Source: an uncultured Acholeplasmatales bacterium
GTDB taxonomy: Bacteria > Bacillota_I > Bacilli_A > Acholeplasmatales > Anaeroplasmataceae
Length of the DNA stretch: 48,135 bases
NCBI GenBank assembly: GCA_944324705.1
Contig: CALUXI010000012.1
Span: forward strand, 1 to 48,135
Direction: 5' to 3'
Positions 38,830 to 46,528 of this stretch are shown in pieces (positions within the stretch are counted from its first letter, which is position 1; each line of letters starts with the position of its first letter). The notes beneath the pieces are model-generated. The model saw only the letters and a list, made by a program, of their open reading frames with translations. It made no database searches and had not been told where the DNA came from. Position numbers and translations under genes: made by a program.

Positions 38830-40110
38830 ATGTCAGACGTCATTTTAAGAAATATAAACAAAATCTATCCTAATGGTGTACAAGCTGTATTTGATTTCAA
38901 TATTGAAATTGAACATGGTGAATTTATTGTATTAGCTGGTCCTTCTGGTTGTGGTAAATCTACAACATTACGTATGATTGCAGGTCTTGAAGATATTACA
39001 TCAGGGGATTTAATTATTAATAACAAGAGAGTTAATAATGTTGCTCCACGTGATCGTGATATTGCTATGGTTTTCCAAAACTATGCTTTATACGCTCATA
39101 TGACAGTTTACAATAACTTAGCTTTCTCATTATTAATCAGACATGTTGATGAAGATGAAATTCATAGACGTGTTATGGCAGCAGCAGAAATTTTAGGTTT
39201 AGTTCCTTATTTAAATAGAAAACCTAAACAATTATCTGGTGGTCAACGGCAAAGAGTTGCTGTTGGACGTGCTATTGTTCGTAACCCTATTGTATTCTTA
39301 TTAGACGAACCTTTATCTAATCTAGATGCTAAGTTACGTGGCACAATGCGTAAGGAATTAATGTTACTCCACAATAGATTAAATGGTACATTCATTTATG
39401 TAACCCACGACCAAATTGAAGCCTTAACTTTAGCTACTAGAATAGTAGTTATGGCTGATGGTCGAGTTCAACAAATCGCAACACCAAAGGAAATGTTTGA
39501 TAACCCAGAAAACTTATTCGTTGCTGGTTTCATAGGTACTCCTCCAATGAATTTCTTCCATGGTGAAGTGCTTGAAGATGGCTATTTCTTGCAAATTCCT
39601 GAAGAATATGATGAGAAGAAAGCGGAATTAGCTGCTTTAGAAGAAAAGAAAAATTCTTTGTCTGAAGAAGAATTATCTAAATATGATGAACTAAAACAAT
39701 ATATTGATGAAGAAACACCTAAATTAAATAAAATTAAGATTTCCGATGCTAAATTTGCTATCCTAAAAGAACAAGGTTATGTTGGTAAACGTGTTATTAT
39801 GGCAAGCCGTCCGGAATATGTTTATTTAGATGATGCTCATTTAACTGAGTTTAAGGATTGTACTTTTGATTTAGTATATGATTTAGATGAAATGTTAGGT
39901 GCTTACTCTTTAATTTATGGCACTTTTGGCAATGAAAAAGTTATTGCCAAAGTATCAGTAAGAGAAGATGTTAAAAAGAGAAATGAACCACTTATTAAAG
40001 CTTGCTTTGATAATAATAAGTTACATTTCTTTGATATTGATACTACTCGTAGAATTAGAGCAGAGGAATACGTAGGATTACCTAATAAAGAGGAGGAGAA
40101 CAATGTCTAG
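38830..40110 (+). CDS. Sugar ABC transporter ATPase, MsmX/UgpC type
   Basis: This is the ATPase that powers the saccharide permeases. The 426 residues have Walker A GPSGCGKST (37-45), the Q-loop (VFQNYALYAHMT), signature LSGGQRQRVA (about 134-143), Walker B VFLLDEPLSNLD and a C-terminal TOBE-like region. It is about 60 residues longer than usual, with an extra Lys/Glu-rich helical stretch (EEKKNSLSEEELSKYDELKQ, about 270-289) inside the regulatory domain. ATPases of this type often serve several importers. It overlaps the next gene by eight bases. Confidence 0.92.
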   Translation: MSDVILRNINKIYPNGVQAVFDFNIEIEHGEFIVLAGPSGCGKSTTLRMIAGLEDITSGDLIINNKRVNNVAPRDRDIAMVFQNYALYAHMTVYNNLAFSLLIRHVDEDEIHRRVMAAAEILGLVPYLNRKPKQLSGGQRQRVAVGRAIVRNPIVFLLDEPLSNLDAKLRGTMRKELMLLHNRLNGTFIYVTHDQIEALTLATRIVVMADGRVQQIATPKEMFDNPENLFVAGFIGTPPMNFFHGEVLEDGYFLQIPEEYDEKKAELAALEEKKNSLSEEELSKYDELKQYIDEETPKLNKIKISDAKFAILKEQGYVGKRVIMASRPEYVYLDDAHLTEFKDCTFDLVYDLDEMLGAYSLIYGTFGNEKVIAKVSVREDVKKRNEPLIKACFDNNKLHFFDIDTTRRIRAEEYVGLPNKEEENNV

Positions 40111-40588
40111 ATTTTTTAAAGCTTTAGGCCGTGGGCTTCACCAAATCGGTTTTGATTTCGTAGACTCTTTTAGAGCTAGACCATGGAAAATATGTACAAT
40201 ATTATTCATGATTCCTGCTATTTTTATTGGTCTATTCTTAGGTACTCACTATGATGCAATAATTGGTTTAACTGAGGAATATGGTCAATCTGGTTTTATC
40301 TTATTCTTAATAATTATGCTTGGATGTATTAATATTTTTAATGCATTAGGGTTTAATTCTAAGAGAAACCTGTTTATGGCTATATTTTCTACAGTTATCA
40401 CAATAATAGCTATTCTTTGTGCAGCTTGGTATACATTACTTTTAATTCAGGCAAAAGCTGAAATTAATTATGCATTTACTAGTTCAACATATCTTTCATT
40501 AATAATTGTTTGGGTATCTGAAATATGTGCCTTAGCAGGTTCTATACTTTCATACTTCTTTATTGATAAAGATAGAGAAAAGGAATAA
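40103..40588 (+). CDS. Four-segment membrane protein after the ATPase gene
   Basis: The 161-residue protein has an amphipathic basic start (MSRFFKALGRGLHQIGFDFV) and four membrane segments (about 30-48, 64-82, 90-115 and 128-152). It ends in a charged cytoplasmic tail. The family is not recognised. The start overlaps the ATPase end by eight bases with GAGGAGG as ribosome site, so translation is coupled. The position suggests an accessory role in the importer. Confidence 0.75.
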   Translation: MSRFFKALGRGLHQIGFDFVDSFRARPWKICTILFMIPAIFIGLFLGTHYDAIIGLTEEYGQSGFILFLIIMLGCINIFNALGFNSKRNLFMAIFSTVITIIAILCAAWYTLLLIQAKAEINYAFTSSTYLSLIIVWVSEICALAGSILSYFFIDKDREKE

Positions 40589-40592
40589 ATTA

Positions 40593-41156
40593 ATGAAAAA
40601 GCAACAGAATTTTGATCCAAATAATGAAACATTTGTAGTAAATAATAAATCTAAAGTTCCATCTTGGCTAAAAATTCTATTATTAAAATATTGGACAGCC
40701 GGGTCTGTCCTTTATTTTTTTGGATTTGGTCTTGGCCTTTTATGGGCTTCAACAACAAATCTAGAAAATCAAACTATTTATTTAGCTGTTTTACTTATTT
40801 TAGGTTATTGTTTAATTAATGAGTATATAGTTAAACCTATAGTAAGATTGTTTAAGTCAAGTAATGATGATACATATTATTATAATATGATTAATTTAAA
40901 AGGAACTAAGTCATTTTTCTTAAATTTAGGTTATTCAATAATAGTTATAATTCCAACAGTTATTATAATGTCACAAATGGCTGCCCATGGAATAACTTTA
41001 GATATCACTTTCCAAGGTGGTATAGATCCATTTAGTTTTGCTTTGGTTGTTGTAATTATTGACTTTATTTACTTGTTTATTAAGAATACAATTATGAACT
41101 TTATTAAAAAGAGAAAATTTAATAAAGATAATAAAATTAAAAATGAGGAATTGTAG
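40593..41156 (+). CDS. Membrane protein before the polygalacturonase gene
   Basis: The 187-residue protein has a polar N-terminus (NFDPNNETFVVNNKSKVPSW), then about four membrane segments (about 30-55, 58-78, 108-128 and 145-170) and a Lys/Asn-rich tail. The frame opens at 40563, but the ATG at 40593 follows the previous stop by four bases and gives the likely start. The family is not recognised. It is the fifth unknown membrane protein in this block. Confidence 0.7.
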   Translation: MKKQQNFDPNNETFVVNNKSKVPSWLKILLLKYWTAGSVLYFFGFGLGLLWASTTNLENQTIYLAVLLILGYCLINEYIVKPIVRLFKSSNDDTYYYNMINLKGTKSFFLNLGYSIIVIIPTVIIMSQMAAHGITLDITFQGGIDPFSFALVVVIIDFIYLFIKNTIMNFIKKRKFNKDNKIKNEEL

Positions 41157-41164
41157 GTGATTTT

Positions 41165-42724
41165 ATGGAATTTGATGTAATATATTTAGGTACAAGATCG
41201 TGTACTATTGAAATTGATAATCATAATCCTTATTATGCAGAAAAACCTTATAGTGTTTATGTTAATGATGAATTATATGCATCTGATGTAAAGACTAATA
41301 TCTTTTCTATTTATAATTTAGAGCCTAATAAGAATTATGAAATTATTGTTGATGATGGAAGTCTACCTAAATTCTTCCAACAAATTAAAACTAAGAAAGA
41401 ATATGTAACAATTAATGTTAAAGATATAGGGGCTCATGGTGATGGTAAGACTTTAGATACTAATTTCTTACAGGCTGCTATGGAAGTGTGTCCTAAGGAT
41501 GGTAGGGTATATATTCCGGAAGGAACATATTTAACAGGTCCTTTATTCTTAAAGAGTGATATAACTATTGAATTACACCCTAAGGCTCACCTTTTAGGTG
41601 CTACAGATCGTAAGTTATATCCTATTTTACCAGGTATGATATATGCAACTGATGAAAAAGGAGAATATAACTTAGGTTCTTGGGAAGGAAATCCTATTAG
41701 CTGTTTTGCAAGTATTATAACTGGTGTTAATATTAAAAATGTTAATATTATCGGTACTGGTATTATTGATGGTAATGCTCAAAATAGTGATTGGTGGGTT
41801 AATATTAAAGAAAAAAGAGGAGCTTGGAGACCACGTGGGGTTTTCTTAAATCACTGTGAAAATATTTGTTTTCAAGGTGTTACAGTAACTAATACCCCAT
41901 CATGGAACTTACACCCATATTTCTCTAAAAATATTCGCTTTATTGATATGAAATTAATAAGTCCTAAAGATAGTCCTAACACAGATGGTTGTGATCCTGA
42001 ATCATGTAAAAATGTTGACATTATTGGTGTTCATTTTAGTGTTGGTGATGATTGTATTGCTATTAAAGCAGGTAAAATTTACATGGGTGCTAAATATAAG
42101 AAACCATCAGAAAACTTTAATATTCGCAATTGCTCAATGAATTTTGGTCATGGTGCGGTTGTGTTAGGTAGCGAAATGGCCGGTGGTATTAAAGATATTA
42201 AAGTTTCTAAGTGTATCTTTAATGAAACTGATAGAGGTTTACGTATTAAAACAAGACGTGGTAGAGGGAAAGATGCAATTATTGATGGTATTACATTTGA
42301 AAACATTAAAATGGATAATGTTTTAACACCACTTGTAATTAATATGTTCTATTTCTGTGATCCTGATGGTAAAACTGAATATGTTTGGTCTAAAGAAAAA
42401 CTACCTGTTGATGATAGAACACCATATTTAGGAAAATTCACTTTCAAACATATTGATTGTCAAAATGTTAATTGTGCGGCCGGAGCTTTCTATGGTCTTC
42501 CAGAACAACCAATTGGGGAAATCAATTTTAATGATGTTCATTTTACATATGCTGATAATCCTCAAGCTGGTAAACCGGCTATGATGAGTTTTGCTGAAGA
42601 TATTAAAGGTAAAGGTTTATTATTTAACTATGTTAAGAAAGTAAATATGAAAGATGTAACATTTACTAAACTAAATGATAAACCAATTGAATGTGTAGAA
42701 GTTGGAGAAATAAATCAAGAATAA
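41165..42724 (+). CDS. Cytoplasmic polygalacturonase, GH28
   Basis: This glycoside hydrolase cuts oligogalacturonides. The 519-residue protein has no signal peptide. An N-terminal fibronectin-III-like domain (about 1-85) precedes the beta-helix (VKDIGAHGDGKTLDTNFLQAA). All four GH28 signatures are present: NTDG (about 272), GDDCIAIK (about 294), GHGAVVLGSE (about 328) and RIKTR (about 360), which include the catalytic aspartates. Absence of export means it acts on imported fragments, consistent with the preceding importer genes. A terminator follows. Confidence 0.93.
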   Translation: MEFDVIYLGTRSCTIEIDNHNPYYAEKPYSVYVNDELYASDVKTNIFSIYNLEPNKNYEIIVDDGSLPKFFQQIKTKKEYVTINVKDIGAHGDGKTLDTNFLQAAMEVCPKDGRVYIPEGTYLTGPLFLKSDITIELHPKAHLLGATDRKLYPILPGMIYATDEKGEYNLGSWEGNPISCFASIITGVNIKNVNIIGTGIIDGNAQNSDWWVNIKEKRGAWRPRGVFLNHCENICFQGVTVTNTPSWNLHPYFSKNIRFIDMKLISPKDSPNTDGCDPESCKNVDIIGVHFSVGDDCIAIKAGKIYMGAKYKKPSENFNIRNCSMNFGHGAVVLGSEMAGGIKDIKVSKCIFNETDRGLRIKTRRGRGKDAIIDGITFENIKMDNVLTPLVINMFYFCDPDGKTEYVWSKEKLPVDDRTPYLGKFTFKHIDCQNVNCAAGAFYGLPEQPIGEINFNDVHFTYADNPQAGKPAMMSFAEDIKGKGLLFNYVKKVNMKDVTFTKLNDKPIECVEVGEINQE

Positions 42725-42727
42725 TAA

Positions 42728-42757
42728 ATAGCTAAGGCAATACCTTAGCTATTTTTA
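42728..42757 (+). terminator. Terminator after GH28 gene
   Basis: ATAGCTAAGG and CCTTAGCTAT form a perfect 10-bp stem with a five-base loop followed by a T run. It ends the importer block. Confidence 0.92.
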
Positions 42758-42761
42758 ATGT

Positions 42762-42892
42762 TTGAAAACTGACAAAATGTTATATTAATTTTACTTGAAA
42801 ACTTACAAAAAACAATATATAATTTTATTGAAAACTGACAAAATATTGTATCAATTTTACTTGAAAACTGACAAATGTAATAAAATATAGGG
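42762..42892 (+). repeat. 33-bp tandem repeats upstream of ATPase copy B
   Basis: Three full units of 33 bases start at 42762, 42795 and 42828 and a partial fourth at 42861. Each begins TTGAAAACT(G/T)ACAAA and most end in AATTTTA(C). The array begins just after the GH28 terminator and runs into the ribosome site of the ATPase gene. Because every unit carries a TTGAAA that can serve as a -35 box, the array probably contains both promoter and binding sites for a regulator. It is not a CRISPR: there are no spacers. Confidence 0.85.
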
Positions 42893-42901
42893 TGATTAAT
42901 T

Positions 42902-44209
42902 ATGTTAAAAAGGGAAATAGAAGATTATATATTCAATTATTTAATTAGTAATTCAAATAAAATTTTATGTATAACAGGGGCTAGGCAAATAGGTAAAACT
43001 TACATAATTAGAGAAGTGGCTAAGAGAGTTTATAGTGACTTTATTGAAATCAATATGGCTAGTGATAAATTAGGACCGAAACTATTTAAAAATGTTAAAA
43101 CTATAGATGATTTTTATTTGAGGGTTAGTATTGTTGCTGGTCCTAAATTTAAAGAAAAAAACTTAATATTTATTGATGAAATACAAGAATATCCTAATTT
43201 ACTTACTTTATTAAAGTTTTTAAGAGAGGATAATAAATATAGGTTTATTTGTAGTGGTTCTTTACTCGGTATAACTTTAAAGAAGACAACTTCTATACCT
43301 ATTGGTTCTATAATTGAAAAGAAAATGTATCCTTTAAGTTTAAGGGAGTTTTTATGGGCTTCTGATGTTAATGAAAATTATATAGAACATCTTAAAAATA
43401 ATTACTTAAATTTAAAAGAACTACCAGAAGAGGAACATAATTATATAATGCATTTATTTAAATTATATTTATTAATTGGTGGTTTACCAGATAGTATTAA
43501 TATTTATAAAGAAACTAATAATATTTATAAAGTTAGAGAATATCAAGACAGTGTTTTAAACTATTATTTAGATGATGCTAGTAAATATGATGAGACTAAC
43601 AAATTAAAAGTAAAAAGAATTTATCAAATGTTGCCATCTAATATTGATAATAAAATTAAACGTTTAAATTATAAAGCTATCGAAGATAAAGAAGGAAAAG
43701 GGTATAGTGATTATGAAAGAGAAATTGAATATTTAATTTCTTCAGGTATTGCCCTAGAAACTAAGGCTATATCTAATCCTAAATTTCCTTTAATTGAATC
43801 TAGTAGTAAAAATTTAATTAAGCTATATTTAAATGATGTTGGGTTACTAACTAATATTTTATATAAATATAATATTAATGTAATTCTAGATGATGTAAAT
43901 GTAAATTTAGGGGCAGTTTATGAGACATATGCAGCTTGTGAGCTTAAAAATAAAGATTATAAGTTATATTATTTTGACAAGAGAAAAGAAGGCGAAGTAG
44001 ATTTTTTATTAGATGATTATGATAATTTGTGTGTTAAGCCAATTGAAATAAAATCAGGAAAAAACAGTCAAAATTATAGAGCTTTACCTAAGATTGTAAA
44101 CAATAGTGAATATAATGTGAAAGCTGGATATGTATTTTATAATAAAAAAGAAGTTTTAGAAAAAAATAAAATAATTCATTTACCTATTTACTATCTTATG
44201 TTTCTTTAG
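42902..44209 (+). CDS. AAA_14/DUF4143 ATPase with PD-(D/E)XK-like motif, copy B
   Basis: The 435-residue protein has the same plan as the gene at 20177: P-loop (ITGARQIGKTY, about 27-37), Walker B (LIFIDEIQEYPN), the sensor ICSGSLLG, and a DUF4143 half with KEGEVDFLLDDYDNLCVKPIEIKSG (Asp...Glu-x-Lys). Overall the two copies are clearly diverged. AGGGTGAT precedes the ATG. Unlike copy A it is followed after eight bases by a small gene. Function is unresolved; an ATP-driven nuclease or DNA-handling role is inferred. Confidence 0.85.
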   Translation: MLKREIEDYIFNYLISNSNKILCITGARQIGKTYIIREVAKRVYSDFIEINMASDKLGPKLFKNVKTIDDFYLRVSIVAGPKFKEKNLIFIDEIQEYPNLLTLLKFLREDNKYRFICSGSLLGITLKKTTSIPIGSIIEKKMYPLSLREFLWASDVNENYIEHLKNNYLNLKELPEEEHNYIMHLFKLYLLIGGLPDSINIYKETNNIYKVREYQDSVLNYYLDDASKYDETNKLKVKRIYQMLPSNIDNKIKRLNYKAIEDKEGKGYSDYEREIEYLISSGIALETKAISNPKFPLIESSSKNLIKLYLNDVGLLTNILYKYNINVILDDVNVNLGAVYETYAACELKNKDYKLYYFDKRKEGEVDFLLDDYDNLCVKPIEIKSGKNSQNYRALPKIVNNSEYNVKAGYVFYNKKEVLEKNKIIHLPIYYLMFL

Positions 44210-44217
44210 GAGGAATT

Positions 44218-44622
44218 ATGTTAGAATTAACAATTTATAGTGATAATATTTTAAGTAAAAGTTTTGATGAAAATATAATTAATGATACCATTAAAGATAT
44301 AGGTATTAACAATAAACTTTTTAAATATCCTGATTTAAGTTATTATAAATCATTAGAAAAAAGAAGAAGTTATATTCTTTCTAATGATGAAATAAATAAA
44401 ATATTAAATTCTAAGTTTGAAGAAAGAGAAGAAAAATTAGTTAAATTATTATTGGATTTAATAGAAAATAAAGTGATATTTATTAATGATGAAATAAAAG
44501 AATTCTTTAAATTAATTAAGAGATTTAGAAATTATGGTAGACTAGATGAAATGTATGAATATCTAAATGATAATAAAGAAGAATTATTTGTAGCTACTAA
44601 ATTAGAAATAAGAATAAAATAA
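44218..44622 (+). CDS. Small protein of unknown function paired with ATPase copy B
   Basis: The 134-residue protein is charged, mainly helical in appearance, and has no signal peptide or membrane segment. It contains runs such as SLEKRRSYILSNDEINKIL and KFEEREEKLVKLLLDLIENK. I do not recognise a family. AGGAGG precedes the ATG, only eight bases after the ATPase stop, so the two genes form one unit ending at the next terminator. A partner or regulator of the ATPase is the simplest guess. Confidence 0.7.
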   Translation: MLELTIYSDNILSKSFDENIINDTIKDIGINNKLFKYPDLSYYKSLEKRRSYILSNDEINKILNSKFEEREEKLVKLLLDLIENKVIFINDEIKEFFKLIKRFRNYGRLDEMYEYLNDNKEELFVATKLEIRIK

Positions 44623-44653
44623 AATGGAGTTTTTTTGACTCCATTAATTTTTT
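44622..44653. terminator. Bidirectional terminator
   Basis: AATGGAGT (44623-44630) and ACTCCATT (44638-44645) pair around a seven-base T-rich loop, with T-rich sequence on the plus strand and A-rich sequence upstream. It serves the small gene and the converging permease gene, whose stop codon lies within it. Confidence 0.85.
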
Positions 44654-45396
44654 ATATTCTTAAGATAAGTAATTAATTTAGGTAAGGATTCTAGTATTAA
44701 GACTAAAATAATGGTTAATAAACTCCAGGCAAAAACTTTATCATATTCTAGATAATTGGCATTAAAAACAATTTGTTCGCCTATTGAATTCTTAGTACTA
44801 CACAAGAATTCAGCCATTACTAAAACTTTAATTCCAAGACCTACACTTTGAACAAAAGCCGTACTTATAAATGGCTTAGCTAAAGGAAAAATAATAGTTT
44901 TTAAGACTGTGAAGTTCATTGTGCTTTCAAGTTTCCACACTTGCATTAAGTCCTTATCTAAATTTAATATACCATTTAAAAAACATTCATAAATTATAGG
45001 TATTAGTATTAACATACATACTAAATATGGGGATAAATCAAAACCTAAGATAACCATTATAATTACAATAATAGCGGCTAGGGGAAGAGATCTAATTAAA
45101 GTCATATAAGGTTTTAAAAATAATTTAAAATAATAAAAGCGACCGGCTAAGAAACCTAAAGTACCACCTATAATAAAACTAATTAATAAGGAAATAATAA
45201 GTCTTAAAAAGGTGTAACCAAGAATAACGTAAGTATTTATATCTTTAAATAAATTAAAAAAAGTAAGAATACTAGTTAAGGGATTTGGGAATATGATATT
45301 GTTATCTACAATTATATATATTAGAAATAATATTAAAATTATTGATAATAAAGAAGAAGAGTAAGTAATAATTTTTTTATTAGTAGTATATTTCAC
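44644..45396 (-). CDS. NitT/TauT-type ABC transporter permease
   Basis: This is a BPD_transp_1 permease subunit of the nitrate/sulfonate/taurine/pyrimidine-precursor group. The 250 residues have six membrane segments and the family loop containing LESTMNFTVLKTIIFPLAKPFI. It overlaps the preceding binding-protein gene by 17 bases. No ATPase gene lies in this pair, so one must be elsewhere or shared. The substrate cannot be told from the sequence. Confidence 0.85.
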   Translation of the reverse strand: MKYTTNKKIITYSSSLLSIILILFLIYIIVDNNIIFPNPLTSILTFFNLFKDINTYVILGYTFLRLIISLLISFIIGGTLGFLAGRFYYFKLFLKPYMTLIRSLPLAAIIVIIMVILGFDLSPYLVCMLILIPIIYECFLNGILNLDKDLMQVWKLESTMNFTVLKTIIFPLAKPFISTAFVQSVGLGIKVLVMAEFLCSTKNSIGEQIVFNANYLEYDKVFAWSLLTIILVLILESLPKLITYLKNIKN

Positions 45397-46378
45397 TATC
45401 TACTTCTCCACCAAATAAAGTAGGATTTAAATTAACTAAGGCATTAACACTATCTTTAATTTCATTAGATTTTCTAAAATGTAAGTTACAACCTGGAATG
45501 GCTACTTTTAAGACGGCTTCAGCAGGTAAATTTAAATTTAGTGATTGAGCTAGTTTAGCTGCTTCATCAACATTTTGATTAACGTAATTAATACTTTCTT
45601 CTAAAGCTTTTAAATAGGTTGTGACAAATTCACTATCAATATCACTCTTGACAAAAACACCAGCTTGTAAAAAATTCATACCTGAACTTGCTTCATTAAA
45701 TAATTTTTGAACATCTAAAGTATAAACTGTTTTACCTTGAGAAGATAATTTTTTTTTGGCAGCAGATAAAACAGGTTCAGCTACTAAATAAATGGTATTA
45801 GGATTAGCATCAGCTACTAATTGTTGTTGAGTGGTGTTAGTATCAGCTAAGTATTGGATATCAGTTCTATTAATTTCATTGTAACTTAATACTTTATTAA
45901 CAATAGCTTCATTAATTGTACCTTGACCAAAGAAAACTAAGTCTTTAGTCTTTAAGTCTTCAATAGTAATTGGGCTTGTAGAAGCAAAGAATAAATTACC
46001 ATCAGTTACATTAGCTAAATATTTATAAGTTTTGTTACTCTTATATAATTTAATTCCTAAATTGATTGGGGAAACTATGACATCATGAGATTTACTAGTA
46101 ATGGCAGCTTGCACACCTTGGGCTCCATTAGCGGTTTCAAAGGTAATTTTATAATTACCAATTGTATAGTCTAGAGCTGCGGCATCATTAACTATTTTAA
46201 GATGACTTAAGGACGGGGCACCTGTTGGGGCAATAATTTTAATTGTACCTTTAATTTCATCAATTGGTTTTTCCGTATTGTTTCCGTCATCAGGTTGTTC
46301 TTTATCATTAGATTTTGTACAACCTACAACTTGTAAAGCTAAGATAATTGTTAAAAATAAAAATAAAAACTTTTTCAT
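45380..46378 (-). CDS. NitT/TauT-type substrate-binding lipoprotein
   Basis: The 332-residue protein has a lipoprotein signal (LQVVGC, Cys near 20) and a periplasmic-binding fold of the NMT1/THI5-SsuA type. It includes GTIKIIAPTGAPSL near the start, AAITSKSHDVIVSPINLGIKL, and DLVFFGQGTINEAIVNKVL. The next gene is its permease. AAAGGAAAGTGAT precedes the ATG. Candidate cargos include sulfonates or thiamine precursors; none is supported specifically. Confidence 0.85.
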   Translation of the reverse strand: MKKFLFLFLTIILALQVVGCTKSNDKEQPDDGNNTEKPIDEIKGTIKIIAPTGAPSLSHLKIVNDAAALDYTIGNYKITFETANGAQGVQAAITSKSHDVIVSPINLGIKLYKSNKTYKYLANVTDGNLFFASTSPITIEDLKTKDLVFFGQGTINEAIVNKVLSYNEINRTDIQYLADTNTTQQQLVADANPNTIYLVAEPVLSAAKKKLSSQGKTVYTLDVQKLFNEASSGMNFLQAGVFVKSDIDSEFVTTYLKALEESINYVNQNVDEAAKLAQSLNLNLPAEAVLKVAIPGCNLHFRKSNEIKDSVNALVNLNPTLFGGEVDSEIYY

Positions 46379-46485
46379 ATATGTATCACTTTCCTTTTCT
46401 TTAAAATTATATGCTTTTTTATTTTATTTTACAAATAAATTGCATTATCTTAAAAAAATAATTTTAAATCCAAAAAAATCCCGTA

Positions 46486-46528
46486 TTTAGTCTATATATT
46501 AAATGAAGACTAAAGGAGGAAAAATTAA
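46486..46528 (+). promoter_or_regulatory. Leader hairpin abutting the ribosome site
   Basis: TTTAGTCT (46486-46493) pairs with AGACTAAA (46507-46514), and GGAGG follows directly. The stem ends at the edge of the ribosome site of the surface protein gene, so it may influence mRNA stability or initiation. Confidence 0.45.

Noticed and set aside
42762-42892. Tandem repeats of 33 bp read as a CRISPR array
   Set aside because: The units abut directly with no unique spacers, no cas genes are nearby, and the array runs into a ribosome site.
46379-46485. Thiamine or other riboswitch in the leader of the binding-protein gene
   Set aside because: The leader is short and AT-rich, and I found no conserved riboswitch core; only a -10-like box and a ribosome site are seen.
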